A stretch of 64,000 nt of DNA from Patescibacterium sp964540895. Lineage in GTDB: Bacteria; Patescibacteriota; Patescibacteriia; Patescibacteriales; Patescibacteriaceae. Under the pieces are notes generated by a model, which saw only the letters and a list, made by a program, of their open reading frames with translations, was not told where the DNA came from and searched no databases. Each line of letters opens with the position of its first letter. Positions within the stretch are counted from its first letter, which is position 1. Position numbers and translations under genes: made by a program. The stretch covers positions 310,001 through 374,000 of the forward strand of contig CAZIOP010000001.1 of NCBI GenBank assembly GCA_964540895.1, in the 5' to 3' direction. Positions 30,501-38,973 of this stretch are shown in pieces.

Positions 30501-30926
30501 ATGGCAAAAAAAGTATTAACAGTTATCAAACTCCAAATCAGAGGTGGACAAGCTAACCCAGCTCCTCCAGTTGGTCCTGCTTTGGGTCAGCATGGTCTTA
30601 ACATCTCTGAATTTTGTGCCAAGTTTAATGACGCGACTAAAGATAAAATGGGTGATGTTGTACCAGTGGAAATCACTGTATATGCTGATCGTACCTATAC
30701 CTTTATTACTAAAACTCCACCAGCTTCTGAATTAATCAAAAAGTTTGCGAAGATTGAAAAAGGTTCTGGTAAACCATTATCTGATAAAGTAGGCACTATT
30801 ACAGAAGATCAGCTAAAGGAAATTGCTGCTATTAAACTTCCTGACCTTAACGCCAAGGATATTGATGCGGCTGCCAAAATTATCGCTGGCACTGCTCGTC
30901 AAATGGGTGTTGAGATTAAGAAATAA
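30501..30926 (+). CDS. rplK: Ribosomal protein uL11
   Basis: Part of the GTPase-associated stalk base. The 141-residue protein has K-L-Q-I-R-G-G-Q-A-N-P-A-P-P-V-G-P-A-L-G-Q near its start and the R-Q-M-G-V-E-I ending typical of L11. Confidence 0.97.
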   Translation: MAKKVLTVIKLQIRGGQANPAPPVGPALGQHGLNISEFCAKFNDATKDKMGDVVPVEITVYADRTYTFITKTPPASELIKKFAKIEKGSGKPLSDKVGTITEDQLKEIAAIKLPDLNAKDIDAAAKIIAGTARQMGVEIKK

Positions 30927-30945
30927 ATTTACTAATTAATTATTT

Positions 30946-30981
30946 GTGGGAGAAAGTTCTTTGATCTTTCGTCCGCACCAC
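30946..30981 (+). promoter_or_regulatory. Candidate L1-binding autoregulatory RNA site
   Basis: In the rplK-rplA gap, GTG-GGA-GAAAG pairs with CTTTC-TCC-CAC, leaving two single-G bulges and a short loop. The GTGGGAG...CCGCACCAC pattern just before rplA resembles the 23S rRNA mimic by which L1 represses its own mRNA. The site ends seven bases before the rplA ATG, well placed to block initiation. The family match is from memory. Confidence 0.6.
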
Positions 30982-30988
30982 GAACTAT

Positions 30989-31720
30989 ATGACAAAGCAA
31001 GAAGTTAAGAAAACGCCTAAGAAAAAAGTTTCTGTTACAGAAACCAATTCAAAAACCAAGGCAAAAAAGGTTTTTGACTACAATCGCACTGCTTCATACC
31101 CTATTAATGAAGCAATTGAACTAGTACAAAAATTCTCAACAACTAAATTTGATGCCTCTTTAGAAGCTCATTTTCGTTTGGGTATTGATACTAAGAAAGG
31201 AGATCAGCAATTACGTGCTGCTATTTCACTGCCACATGGTACTGGAAAGACTGTAAAAGTTGCTGCCTTTGTATCCCCTGCTAATGAAAAGGCTGTTAAA
31301 GATGCCGGTGCTGACTTAGTTGGTGGTGATGATTTAATTGCCGAAATTAAGAAAACTGAAAAAACTGACTTCCAAGTCGCCGTTGCAGAACCTGCTATGA
31401 TGAAGAATCTAGCTCAAATTGCTAAAATCTTAGGAACTAGAGGTTTAATGCCTTCTCCTAAGAACGAAACCGTTACTCCTAACGTTGCTCAGGCTGTAGC
31501 TGATTTAAAGAAAGGCAAAATTAGTTTTAAGAATGATGATACTGGGAACATTCACGTAGCCATTGGCAAAGTATCTTTTTCCAAAGAGAAGCTAGCTGAA
31601 AACTACGAAGCTATCTTAGCCGCTATTAAAAAGGCTAAACCATCAAGCTCTAAAGGTATTTACTTACAAAGTGCTACCATCTGCTCAACCATGGGTCCTG
31701 GAGTTAAGGTACAACTTTAA
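30989..31720 (+). CDS. rplA: Ribosomal protein uL1
   Basis: L1 stalk protein and likely translational repressor of its own mRNA. After a Lys-rich extension of about 30 residues the core has F-D-A-S-L-E-A-H-F-R-L-G-I-D, L-P-H-G-T-G-K-T-V-K-V-A-A-F, L-G-T-R-G-L-M-P-S-P-K-N and A-T-I-C-S-T-M-G-P-G-V-K. Some candidate-phyla lineages lack L1, so its presence is a lineage clue. A terminator follows. Confidence 0.96.
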   Translation: MTKQEVKKTPKKKVSVTETNSKTKAKKVFDYNRTASYPINEAIELVQKFSTTKFDASLEAHFRLGIDTKKGDQQLRAAISLPHGTGKTVKVAAFVSPANEKAVKDAGADLVGGDDLIAEIKKTEKTDFQVAVAEPAMMKNLAQIAKILGTRGLMPSPKNETVTPNVAQAVADLKKGKISFKNDDTGNIHVAIGKVSFSKEKLAENYEAILAAIKKAKPSSSKGIYLQSATICSTMGPGVKVQL

Positions 31721-31734
31721 TTTTCTGAGTAAAA

Positions 31735-31768
31735 AAAGAAAGAACCGCCGTAATGGTGGTTCTTTTTT
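31735..31768. terminator. Bidirectional terminator after rplA
   Basis: AGAACCGCC and GGTGGTTCT (31741-31749 and 31755-31763) with one G-T pair, flanked by A and T runs. It serves rplA and the convergent 31781 gene. Confidence 0.8.
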
Positions 31769-31780
31769 AATTAAATATTG

Positions 31781-32272
31781 CTAAGTTGCCAAAATAGCAA
31801 CATTTGTCCAATAATAAAGTCGAAGACAAAAATAGGCTTTTAATGAGGCTGTAAGAAATGGAATGATAAAGTAATAAAAAAACGGAAACTCGATATCCGC
31901 TATAAAACAGATACTATTTACTAACATTATAAGTACTAAACTTATAAAGGTAATTTTGGGTGATAAAATAAGCTTATTGTACTTTCTTACATTTTTGGGG
32001 TGTCTTTCGTGTATTCGAACTTCGCGCTCTATGCTTTCAGAAATAATGCTAAATTCCCAAATTATCATAGGCAATAATGAAAAGGGCAGAGACAATAATA
32101 TTTCCCTTTTCAATGGAAATGGGATGCTTCCAACATTAGGAAGCTTTGTTAAAACTAACAGCCCAAAAAACAGTACAGTTAGTATTAGCCAAAAGCCCTT
32201 AATAAAGAGTATTGAACTACTTTGATCTTTATAAGAGTCATCAGCTTCTAAATTACTTTCGAGAGAGTTCAT
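31781..32272 (-). CDS. Hypothetical four-span membrane protein
   Basis: The 163-residue protein has an acidic/Ser-rich N-terminus and about four spans (roughly 24-42, 58-77, 107-127, 130-150) with a basic loop E-R-H-P-K-N-V-R-K-Y-N-K in the middle. No family recognised. It is a single gene between a TTGACA-17-TAGTTT promoter and the rplA terminator, inserted between the ribosomal and dTMP operons, which suggests an accessory gene. Confidence 0.65.
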   Translation of the reverse strand: MNSLESNLEADDSYKDQSSSILFIKGFWLILTVLFFGLLVLTKLPNVGSIPFPLKREILLSLPFSLLPMIIWEFSIISESIEREVRIHERHPKNVRKYNKLILSPKITFISLVLIMLVNSICFIADIEFPFFYYFIIPFLTASLKAYFCLRLYYWTNVAILAT

Positions 32273-32312
32273 TTTTTATTTTTTTATATTTTTGAAAAGA
32301 AAATTTTCTTAG

Positions 32313-32341
32313 AAACTACCATAAACTTTTAGTCTTGTCAA
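32313..32341 (-). promoter_or_regulatory. Promoter for the 31781 membrane-protein gene
   Basis: TTGACA (32336-32341), 17-base spacer, TAGTTT (32313-32318) on the minus strand. Confidence 0.6.
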
Positions 32342-32356
32342 TGTATAAGTTTTTTG

Positions 32357-32385
32357 TTGACTATACAACGCTCTACCGATACACT
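32357..32385 (+). promoter_or_regulatory. Promoter for the dcd-thyA-tmk operon
   Basis: TTGACT (32357-32362), 17-base spacer, TACACT (32380-32385), 19 bases before the dcd ATG. Divergent from the promoter at 32313-32341. Confidence 0.6.
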
Positions 32386-32404
32386 GTTAATATAAAAATA
32401 ACCT

Positions 32405-32977
32405 ATGATTTTATCAGACAATGATATTAAGAAAAAAATTGAAGCAGGCATGATTAAAATTAATCCCCTACCTGATTTAGCTACTATGGTGGGGACTGTT
32501 TCAATTGATTTACGACTGGGTAATGACTTTATGATTTACCGTCGAGATTCACGACCCTACATTGATATAAATAACCCTGACACCTTTACGGATCTAACTG
32601 AAACGGTGTTAAAAAAAGATAATGAAGCTTTTGTTATTCATCCCGGAGAATTTGTGTTAGGGGCAACTCTTGAAACAATTACCCTACCTGATGATTTAGC
32701 CGGTCGCTTAGAAGGCAAATCATCACTCGGTAGATTAGGTATCGTAATCCACTCTACTGCCGGAAAAGTTGATCCTGGTTTTAACGGCCGACTAGTTTTA
32801 GAAATTACAAACATTGGAACATTGCCAATCATGCTGTACCCTAACATGCGTGTTTGCCAGCTACTATTTGAACAATTAAGCTCCCCAACCAGCAAAAAGT
32901 ATACTGACAGAGCTGATGCTAAGTACAAAGTACAAGTTGAAACAACAGGCAGTAAGATGGCTGCAGAAATAATTTAA
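32405..32977 (+). CDS. dcd: dCTP deaminase
   Basis: Converts dCTP to dUTP, the first step toward dTMP. The 190-residue protein has V-S-I-D-L-R-L-G, L-E-G-K-S-S-L-G-R-L-G-I, T-A-G-K-V-D-P-G-F-N-G and L-E-I-T-N-I-G, with the catalytic Glu in the last. No separate dUTPase gene is visible in this operon, so the enzyme might be a bifunctional deaminase/dUTPase, but that cannot be decided from the sequence alone. First gene of a six-gene operon. Confidence 0.93.
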   Translation: MILSDNDIKKKIEAGMIKINPLPDLATMVGTVSIDLRLGNDFMIYRRDSRPYIDINNPDTFTDLTETVLKKDNEAFVIHPGEFVLGATLETITLPDDLAGRLEGKSSLGRLGIVIHSTAGKVDPGFNGRLVLEITNIGTLPIMLYPNMRVCQLLFEQLSSPTSKKYTDRADAKYKVQVETTGSKMAAEII

Positions 32978-32990
32978 TCTAATTACCCCA

Positions 32991-33665
32991 ATGCCTTTAT
33001 TTGAAATTGAGATAAAAAGTCTTTTAGGTACTAAAGATCAAGCTGATCTATTAATTGAAAAACTAAAAAATACTGATTCAGATTTACAAATATTAGGTAG
33101 TCACAGTCAACTTAATCATTATTTTACTGGTGGAGATTTGAAATTATTGTACGAGAATCTAAGTACACATATTGATAATGAAAAAAAAGCAAATTTTCAA
33201 GAACTAGTTTCCAAAGCTAAGGATTATTCCGTCCGTACGCGCTTAGCAGATGACAAGGTTATTTTTGTCATGAAATTATCAGTGGATGATACAACTTCAA
33301 GTAACGGCACAGCTCGCCTAGAATTTGAAAGCACTGTTAATCTTAGCTTAGATGAACTTGATACTATCCTTCTAAAATCAGGCTTTACCTATCAAGCTAA
33401 ATGGTCACGCGACCGTCAAGAATTTACCTATAAAGGTCAAACTGTAACCATCGACAAGAATGCTGGGTATGGATATTTAGCTGAATTTGAAGCTGTGATT
33501 GATGATGTTAGTAAAACTGAAGAAACAAAAAGTAATTTACGAGCACTGATGTCAGAGTTAGGTGTCACTGAACTAAATCAAGACCGTTTAGCTCGTATGT
33601 TTGATTTTTATAATCATAACTGGCAAGACTATTACGGTACTGACAAGGTATTTACTATTGAATAA
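32991..33665 (+). CDS. CYTH-domain protein (class IV cyclase / triphosphatase fold)
   Basis: The N-terminal E-I-E-I-K is the ExExK signature of CYTH proteins, triphosphate-tunnel metalloenzymes. Matching strands follow: S-V-R-T-R-L-A-D-D-K-V-I-F-V-M-K, A-R-L-E-F-E and G-Y-L-A-E-F-E, giving the Arg/Lys/Glu lining of the tunnel. Members hydrolyse inorganic or thiamine triphosphate or make cAMP. Its place between dcd and thyA, 13 bases from one and one base from the other, hints at a nucleotide-triphosphate substrate (inference). 224 residues. Confidence 0.82.
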   Translation: MPLFEIEIKSLLGTKDQADLLIEKLKNTDSDLQILGSHSQLNHYFTGGDLKLLYENLSTHIDNEKKANFQELVSKAKDYSVRTRLADDKVIFVMKLSVDDTTSSNGTARLEFESTVNLSLDELDTILLKSGFTYQAKWSRDRQEFTYKGQTVTIDKNAGYGYLAEFEAVIDDVSKTEETKSNLRALMSELGVTELNQDRLARMFDFYNHNWQDYYGTDKVFTIE

Positions 33666-33666
33666 T

Positions 33667-34629
33667 ATGAAACACCCAGAATATCAATATTTAGACTTAC
33701 TTAAAGAAATTCTAGAAACCGGTTTTCGCAAAGTTGATAGAGGCACCGGTGATGCTTCATACAGTGTCTTTGGTAAACAAATTAGATTTGACTTAAGTCA
33801 AGGCTTCCCTCTTCTCACTACAAAAAAAGTGTACTGGAAAGGTGTGCTTGAAGAACTATATTGGTTTGCCTCAGGCAATAACAATGTTTCATATTTAACT
33901 CGCAAGGGAGTACATATTTGGGATGATTATCCTTTTAGGATTTATCAAAAAAAAGCAGAGGAAGGGCTTTTTCCAGAACTAACTAAAGAAGAATTTGTTC
34001 AAAAATTAACTGAGGATGATGCTTTTGCAGAAGAACATGGTGTTCTTAAAAGAATTTATGGTGATATGTGGCGTCATTGGCCGACAAAAACTCCTGGAAA
34101 AACAGTTGACCAACTTGGTTGGGCGATTCAAGAATTAACTGACGATCCTGGTGCTCATAATTTGATTGTTACTTCCTGGAATCCAGAATATTTATATAGA
34201 ATGGCTGATCCTGAAGAGGCCTCACCTTTTCCAATTTGTCACAACATGTACCAATTTAATGTAATTGGTAATAAATTATCTCTTCAGTTATATCAACGAA
34301 GTGCCGATATGTTTTTGGGTGTTCCCTTTAATATTGCTTCTTATGCTCTCCTGGCTTTAATTATTGCGAAAATAACCGGTTATGAACCAGGTGAGTTTAT
34401 CCATACTTTTGGCGATGCTCATATTTATGAGAAACATATAGATCAAGTTAAAGAACAATTAACCCGTGAACCTAAACCATTTCCAATAGTTAAGCTAGAT
34501 CCTTCAATAAAAACAATTGATGACTTTAAACCCGAATTAATTGAACTCATTGACTATGACACTCACCCTGCCATTAAAGCAGAACTTAGTGTCTCTGGTG
34601 TCTTACATAAAGGTAAACCCCATGCCTAA
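33667..34629 (+). CDS. thyA: Thymidylate synthase
   Basis: Makes dTMP from dUMP using methylene-tetrahydrofolate. From the ATG at 33667 the 320-residue product shows Y-L-D-L-L-K-E-I-L, L-T-T-K-K-V-Y-W-K-G-V-L-E-E-L-Y-W-F, the catalytic cysteine in P-I-C-H-N-M-Y-Q-F, and R-S-A-D-M-F-L-G-V-P-F-N-I-A-S-Y. The usual P-P/W-C-H context is P-F-P-I-C-H. An upstream in-frame ATG at 33601 lies inside the CYTH gene and was rejected. The 3' end overlaps the dihydrofolate reductase start by eight bases. Confidence 0.96.
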   Translation: MKHPEYQYLDLLKEILETGFRKVDRGTGDASYSVFGKQIRFDLSQGFPLLTTKKVYWKGVLEELYWFASGNNNVSYLTRKGVHIWDDYPFRIYQKKAEEGLFPELTKEEFVQKLTEDDAFAEEHGVLKRIYGDMWRHWPTKTPGKTVDQLGWAIQELTDDPGAHNLIVTSWNPEYLYRMADPEEASPFPICHNMYQFNVIGNKLSLQLYQRSADMFLGVPFNIASYALLALIIAKITGYEPGEFIHTFGDAHIYEKHIDQVKEQLTREPKPFPIVKLDPSIKTIDDFKPELIELIDYDTHPAIKAELSVSGVLHKGKPHA

Positions 34630-35107
34630 ACCAATCATTACTCTCATTGCTGCTATTGCCGACAACGGAGTGATTGGCAGCCACAATTCCCTGCCTTGGT
34701 ATATACCTGAAGATTTAAAACGGTTTAAGAAGTTAACAGACGGTAAAACCGTGGTCATGGGCAAAAAAACATTTGATTCGATTATGACTCGACTTGGTAA
34801 ACCCCTGCCTAATCGAGTTAATGTTGTGTTATCTAGGCAAGATAATCTAAATCTACCTGAAGGCGTACGTGTAATTCATGATGCAAAAGATGTTGAAAAT
34901 ATTAAGGCTGAGGAAATAATGATTATTGGGGGTGGTCAAGTATATCAAGTATTTATAGATCATGCTGATAAACTACACATTACTCATGTTCATCAAAAAC
35001 CTGAAGGTGATATAGTATTCCCTTCTGTTAACTGGCAAGAATGGAGGAAAGTTTTTGAAGAATCTCATGACAGTTATACTTTTGCAGACTATGAAAGAAA
35101 CAAATAA
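34622..35107 (+). CDS. dfrA: Dihydrofolate reductase
   Basis: Regenerates tetrahydrofolate used up by ThyA. The 161-residue protein starts I-T-L-I-A-A-I-A-D-N-G-V-I-G, then L-P-W-Y-I-P-E-D-L-K-R-F, V-V-M-G-K-K-T-F-D-S-I and I-I-G-G-G-Q-V-Y, all classic. The start at 34622 overlaps the thyA stop, so the pair is coupled. It overlaps the next kinase gene by 17 bases. Confidence 0.95.
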   Translation: MPKPIITLIAAIADNGVIGSHNSLPWYIPEDLKRFKKLTDGKTVVMGKKTFDSIMTRLGKPLPNRVNVVLSRQDNLNLPEGVRVIHDAKDVENIKAEEIMIIGGGQVYQVFIDHADKLHITHVHQKPEGDIVFPSVNWQEWRKVFEESHDSYTFADYERNK

Positions 35108-35678
35108 AATAATTATCGGTATAGTTGGTGAAATGGGTTCTGGCAAATCAACTGTGGCTCGCTATATAAAAGAGAAATATAGCGCTAGTAGTTATAAATT
35201 TTCTGATATTCTTAGAGATATTTTAGAAAAACTATCACTGCCAGTAACTCGAGATAACTTGATTGATTTATTTTTAGTCTTAGCTCCTCGATTTGGTGAA
35301 AATGTCTTAGCCGGGCCAATGAAGCAGGCGGTTGACAATGATCCTAATTCCTATATTGTAGTAGAAGGCATTAGACGACCCGCTGATATTTCTCGACTCG
35401 AAGAGCTACCTCACTTCTATCTATTAGGCATTAAAAGTGATCCAAAGATCCGTTTTGAAAGAATTCATGCCAGACATGAACGTAGTGATGATCAAGAAAA
35501 AAGTTATCAAGAATTTCTTGAAGATCACAAAAAGTCTACGGAGATTTATGCACCAGAAATGGTGCAACATGCACCCTATAAAATTACTAACAACGGGACT
35601 GCTGAAGAACTATACACAGAAATAGATACAGTATTAAAAAGGATTTTAAAAAATAAAGAAACAACTAATGAAAACTAA
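35091..35678 (+). CDS. P-loop nucleoside/nucleotide kinase-like protein
   Basis: The 195-residue protein starts with a P-loop G-I-V-G-E-M-G-S-G-K-S-T-V-A (about 9-22), followed by F-S-D-I-L-R-D-I-L-E-K and Y-I-V-V-E-G-I-R-R-P, a layout shared by dephospho-CoA and deoxynucleoside-monophosphate kinases. E-R-I-H-A-R-H-E-R contains the arginine lid. Because it sits between dfrA and tmk, with overlaps of 17 and 11 bases, a dNMP kinase role is likely. A clear relative is encoded at 55716-56267. The ATG at 35091 was chosen because it puts the P-loop at the usual distance. Confidence 0.75.
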   Translation: MKETNKIIIGIVGEMGSGKSTVARYIKEKYSASSYKFSDILRDILEKLSLPVTRDNLIDLFLVLAPRFGENVLAGPMKQAVDNDPNSYIVVEGIRRPADISRLEELPHFYLLGIKSDPKIRFERIHARHERSDDQEKSYQEFLEDHKKSTEIYAPEMVQHAPYKITNNGTAEELYTEIDTVLKRILKNKETTNEN

Positions 35679-36348
35679 CCCACAAGGTCATCTTTTCACT
35701 CTTGACGGGACAGACGCTTCAGGTAAACAAACACAAACTAATTTGTTGAAGGAACATCTGCAAGCTTTAGGTCACGCTGTGGAAACAATTAGCTTTCCTC
35801 GCTATGGAGAAAAAGCTGCTCAAAAGGCAGTAGACTACTTACAAGGTGCATTAGGCAATAATGCCCAAGTTATTGATCCGTTTCTTGTCTCAACCTTTTT
35901 TGCCGAAGATCGCTTTAACTATGCACCGACTATGTTGGCTGCTCTAGCAAAAGGCCACATGGTTATTTCTGACCGTTACGTTGCGGCTAATGTCGGACAT
36001 CAAGGCAGTAAGTTTGATAACCCTACTGAGAGAGACGCATTTATTAAATGGTTATTTAATCTAGAATATGAAAAGAATAAAATCCCAAAACCTAGTATTA
36101 ATTTTATTCTCCATGTACCACTAGAGATTAGCCAGCAATTAATTAAAAGTAGAGGTCAAGCCACAGATATTCATGAAAAAGATGCCGATCATTTACGACG
36201 AGCTGAAGCAGCGTATCTAGAATTACCAAAACTCTTTCCAGGCTTCACTCTGATTAACTGTGTAAAGAATGAAGAGTTAATGTCTCCAGAAGAAATTCAT
36301 GAAATTATTTGGAACCATGTGTTGCCTTTTTTACCTAAAAAAAATTAG
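35668..36348 (+). CDS. tmk: Thymidylate kinase
   Basis: Phosphorylates dTMP to dTDP. P-loop L-D-G-T-D-A-S-G-K-Q-T-Q (about 12-23), D-R-Y-V-A-A-N-V-G-H-Q-G in the dTMP-binding region, and a lid near I-K-S-R-G-Q-A. The DRY variant and 226 residues match the longer thymidylate kinases seen in several candidate phyla and archaea. Last gene of the dTMP operon. Confidence 0.9.
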   Translation: MKTNPQGHLFTLDGTDASGKQTQTNLLKEHLQALGHAVETISFPRYGEKAAQKAVDYLQGALGNNAQVIDPFLVSTFFAEDRFNYAPTMLAALAKGHMVISDRYVAANVGHQGSKFDNPTERDAFIKWLFNLEYEKNKIPKPSINFILHVPLEISQQLIKSRGQATDIHEKDADHLRRAEAAYLELPKLFPGFTLINCVKNEELMSPEEIHEIIWNHVLPFLPKKN

Positions 36349-36351
36349 TAT

Positions 36352-36376
36352 AACCCAACTTCGGTTGGGTTTTTTC
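36352..36376 (+). terminator. Terminator of the dTMP operon, UUCG tetraloop
   Basis: CCCAAC-TTCG-GTTGGG with flanking AA/TT pairs and six T. The C(UUCG)G tetraloop is unusually stable. Confidence 0.92.
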
Positions 36377-36434
36377 TTTTTTAGAACCATGGTAGAATTA
36401 CCTTAATTATTAGTTATTATTGCTTGCATTCTTT

Positions 36435-37937
36435 ATGAAGTACGACGTAATTATAGGTCTGGAAATCCACACTGCTTTAAACACTAAGTCTAAAATGTTT
36501 TGTTCGTGTGATAATACCCTCTCGACTGAGACAAATACCACAGTTTGTCCCATTTGCCTTGGTCATCCAGGGACCTTACCCGTGGCCAACAAAAAAGCCA
36601 TTGAGGCCACAGTTCTCTTGGGCTTAGCCTTAAATTGTCAAATCAATACCCATTCCAAATTTGACCGTAAAAACTACTTTTACCCTGATTTACCCAAGGG
36701 CTACCAAATATCTCAATATGACCTCCCTCTAGCCTATAAAGGCCGTTTAAAGGCTAATAACAAGACTATAGCCCTGACCCGTATTCATCTTGAGGAAGAT
36801 ACAGGCAAACTAACACATCCCTCTGGTGCCGACTATTCATTTGTCGATTTTAACCGTGCTAGTACCCCCCTAGTTGAAATGGTCACTGAACCGGTTATTC
36901 CTGACGCTGCTACTGCCAAAGCTTTTGGTCAACGCTTTCAGCAAATTTTACGCTATCTAGAAATATCAGGCGCTGATATGGAAAAAGGTGAAATGCGTTG
37001 CGAAGCCAATGTTAGTGTGCAAAAAAAAGGGGGTTGGAAATATGCTAAAGGCGAAATAATACCAGTTGGTAAAAATATATTAAGTGCGAAAGTTGAAGTA
37101 AAAAATATTAACTCCTTTAAATCATTAGAAAAGGCCATTGAGTTTGAAGTTAAACGTCAATCCGCTATGCTGGATAAAAATCAGAAAGTACTTCAAGAAA
37201 CAAGAGGTTGGAATGATGTAAAAAATGAAACAATTAGCCAGCGTGTTAAAGAAACATCAGCTGATTATCGCTATTTTCCAGAGCCTGACCTTCCACCAAT
37301 TACCATTGATGCAAAATGGTTAGGTGAAATTAAGGCGATGTTAGTAGAGTTACCTGACCAAAAAGAAGAGCGTTTTCAAAGTGAATATAATCTTTCCCCC
37401 TATGATGCAGAAACACTCGTATCTGATAAACAGCTAGCTGGTTACTTTGAAGAAGTCGTTTCAGAGTTACAAGCATGGGTGAAAACAAATAAAGATAAGT
37501 GGGAACGACATGACAAAACACTACCAAAATTAGCAGCTAATTGGTTAACCAATGAATTTTCTAAACATCTTAACGAAAAGCATTTAACACTTGAAACAAT
37601 AAAAATTACACCGGAAAACTTTGCAGAACTAGTTCTCCTACTTCATAATGGCAAAATCAATTCAAGTGCCGCTCAACAAGTATTATCTGCAATGTTTAGT
37701 AAGGGTGGTGAACCAGAAGCTATCATGCGAAATCTTGGATTAGAACAAGTTGATGATGAAGCTGCATTAATTAAAGCCATTGACCAAGTAATCAAAGAAA
37801 AAAAAGAACAAGTTGAAGAATATAAAAAAGGTAAAATTTCCTTGTTACAGTTTTTTATTGGTCAAGTCATGGCTAAAACCAAGGGACGAGCTAATCCAGA
37901 AAAAGTTAAACAATTACTAGAAAAGAGACTTAAATAA
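36435..37937 (+). CDS. gatB: Aspartyl/glutamyl-tRNA amidotransferase subunit B
   Basis: GatB is the kinase/tRNA-binding subunit of GatCAB, which converts Glu-tRNA-Gln to Gln-tRNA-Gln. The 500-residue product from ATG 36435 shows Y-D-V-I-I-G-L-E-I-H, the C-S-C-D and C-P-I-C-L-G-H-P-G-T-L-P-V zinc region, F-D-R-K-N-Y-F-Y-P-D-L-P-K-G-Y-Q-I and a C-terminal YqeY-like tail. gatA and gatC are not in the window. A TGgTAGAAT extended -10 lies at 36390-36398, after the tmk terminator. An in-frame ATG at 36420 only adds five residues. Confidence 0.96.
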   Translation: MKYDVIIGLEIHTALNTKSKMFCSCDNTLSTETNTTVCPICLGHPGTLPVANKKAIEATVLLGLALNCQINTHSKFDRKNYFYPDLPKGYQISQYDLPLAYKGRLKANNKTIALTRIHLEEDTGKLTHPSGADYSFVDFNRASTPLVEMVTEPVIPDAATAKAFGQRFQQILRYLEISGADMEKGEMRCEANVSVQKKGGWKYAKGEIIPVGKNILSAKVEVKNINSFKSLEKAIEFEVKRQSAMLDKNQKVLQETRGWNDVKNETISQRVKETSADYRYFPEPDLPPITIDAKWLGEIKAMLVELPDQKEERFQSEYNLSPYDAETLVSDKQLAGYFEEVVSELQAWVKTNKDKWERHDKTLPKLAANWLTNEFSKHLNEKHLTLETIKITPENFAELVLLLHNGKINSSAAQQVLSAMFSKGGEPEAIMRNLGLEQVDDEAALIKAIDQVIKEKKEQVEEYKKGKISLLQFFIGQVMAKTKGRANPEKVKQLLEKRLK

Positions 37938-37961
37938 TTTTTATTGTTATAGTGACTATAT

Positions 37962-38969
37962 ATGAAAATAACTATTTTTGATCTTAAACCAGAAGAAAAG
38001 GAATTACTTCATCAACGATTAAAGGGCCATACAGTCACCTACTTTACTGAACCTCTCCAGAAAGTACCAATTAAGAAGTTTCAGAATACTGAAATAATTT
38101 CTTGTTTTATTTCTTCAGTAGTAGATCAAAAAACCATAGCGAGTTTACCTAACTTGAAGTTTATTGCCACCCGTTCTACTGGCTTTGACCATGTTAGCTT
38201 AAAAGAAGCTACAAAAAGGAAAATCTCAGTCACCAACGTACCAACATATGGAGAAAATACTGTGGCAGAACATACTTTTGCTTTAATCTTAACGTTATCT
38301 CGAAATATCCATCAATCATACCTTCGAACTCAAAAAAATAACTTCTCAATAGAGGGATTAAAAGGTTTTGATTTGTGTGGTAAGACAATTGGCGTAATTG
38401 GAACTGGTAAAATTGGTAGTCACGTAATACGAATTGCTAATGGTTTTGAAATGAAAGTAATTGCTTATGATACGTTCCAAAATAAAAAACTAGCTAAAGA
38501 ATTTGGTTTTCCCTATGTACCATTAAATAAACTGCTGCAAAATTCTGATATTATTACCCTTCATTTACCCCTACTCAAACAAACTGAACATATCATTAAT
38601 ACTAAAAATATTAAATATATAAAAAAAGGAGCCTTACTGATTAATACGGCTCGAGGTGGTTTAATACAAACTTCAGCTCTAATCCAAGCCTTAGACAAAA
38701 AAATAGTTTCTGAAGTTGGTCTTGATGTCTTAGAAGAAGAAAATACAATTTTAGAAGAGCATCACTTATCTGCTCACGGAGCAAAACACCGAAAAGAATT
38801 AGGGATGTTGATTAAGAACCACAAACTTCTTAAGAAACATAATGTTATTTTTACTCCTCATATTGCCTTTTATAGTCAAGAAGCGGTCGATAGAATAACA
38901 AATACTTCAATTGATAATATACTAGCTTTCACCAAGGGCAAAAAGCAGAATATTGTAAACTTGAAATAA
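37962..38969 (+). CDS. D-isomer-specific 2-hydroxyacid dehydrogenase (D-lactate dehydrogenase-like)
   Basis: The 335-residue protein has the NAD-binding motif G-V-I-G-T-G-K-I-G-S-H-V (about 144-155) and the catalytic trio: Arg in N-T-A-R-G-G-L, Glu in V-L-E-E-E-N and His in F-T-P-H-I-A-F-Y. V-P-T-Y-G-E-N-T-V-A-E-H is the substrate-side motif. This best fits D-lactate dehydrogenases, which reduce pyruvate and would re-oxidise NADH in a fermenting cell; the substrate is inference. TGtTATAGT ends eight bases before the ATG, a near-leaderless start. Confidence 0.88.
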   Translation: MKITIFDLKPEEKELLHQRLKGHTVTYFTEPLQKVPIKKFQNTEIISCFISSVVDQKTIASLPNLKFIATRSTGFDHVSLKEATKRKISVTNVPTYGENTVAEHTFALILTLSRNIHQSYLRTQKNNFSIEGLKGFDLCGKTIGVIGTGKIGSHVIRIANGFEMKVIAYDTFQNKKLAKEFGFPYVPLNKLLQNSDIITLHLPLLKQTEHIINTKNIKYIKKGALLINTARGGLIQTSALIQALDKKIVSEVGLDVLEEENTILEEHHLSAHGAKHRKELGMLIKNHKLLKKHNVIFTPHIAFYSQEAVDRITNTSIDNILAFTKGKKQNIVNLK

Positions 38970-38973
38970 ACTA

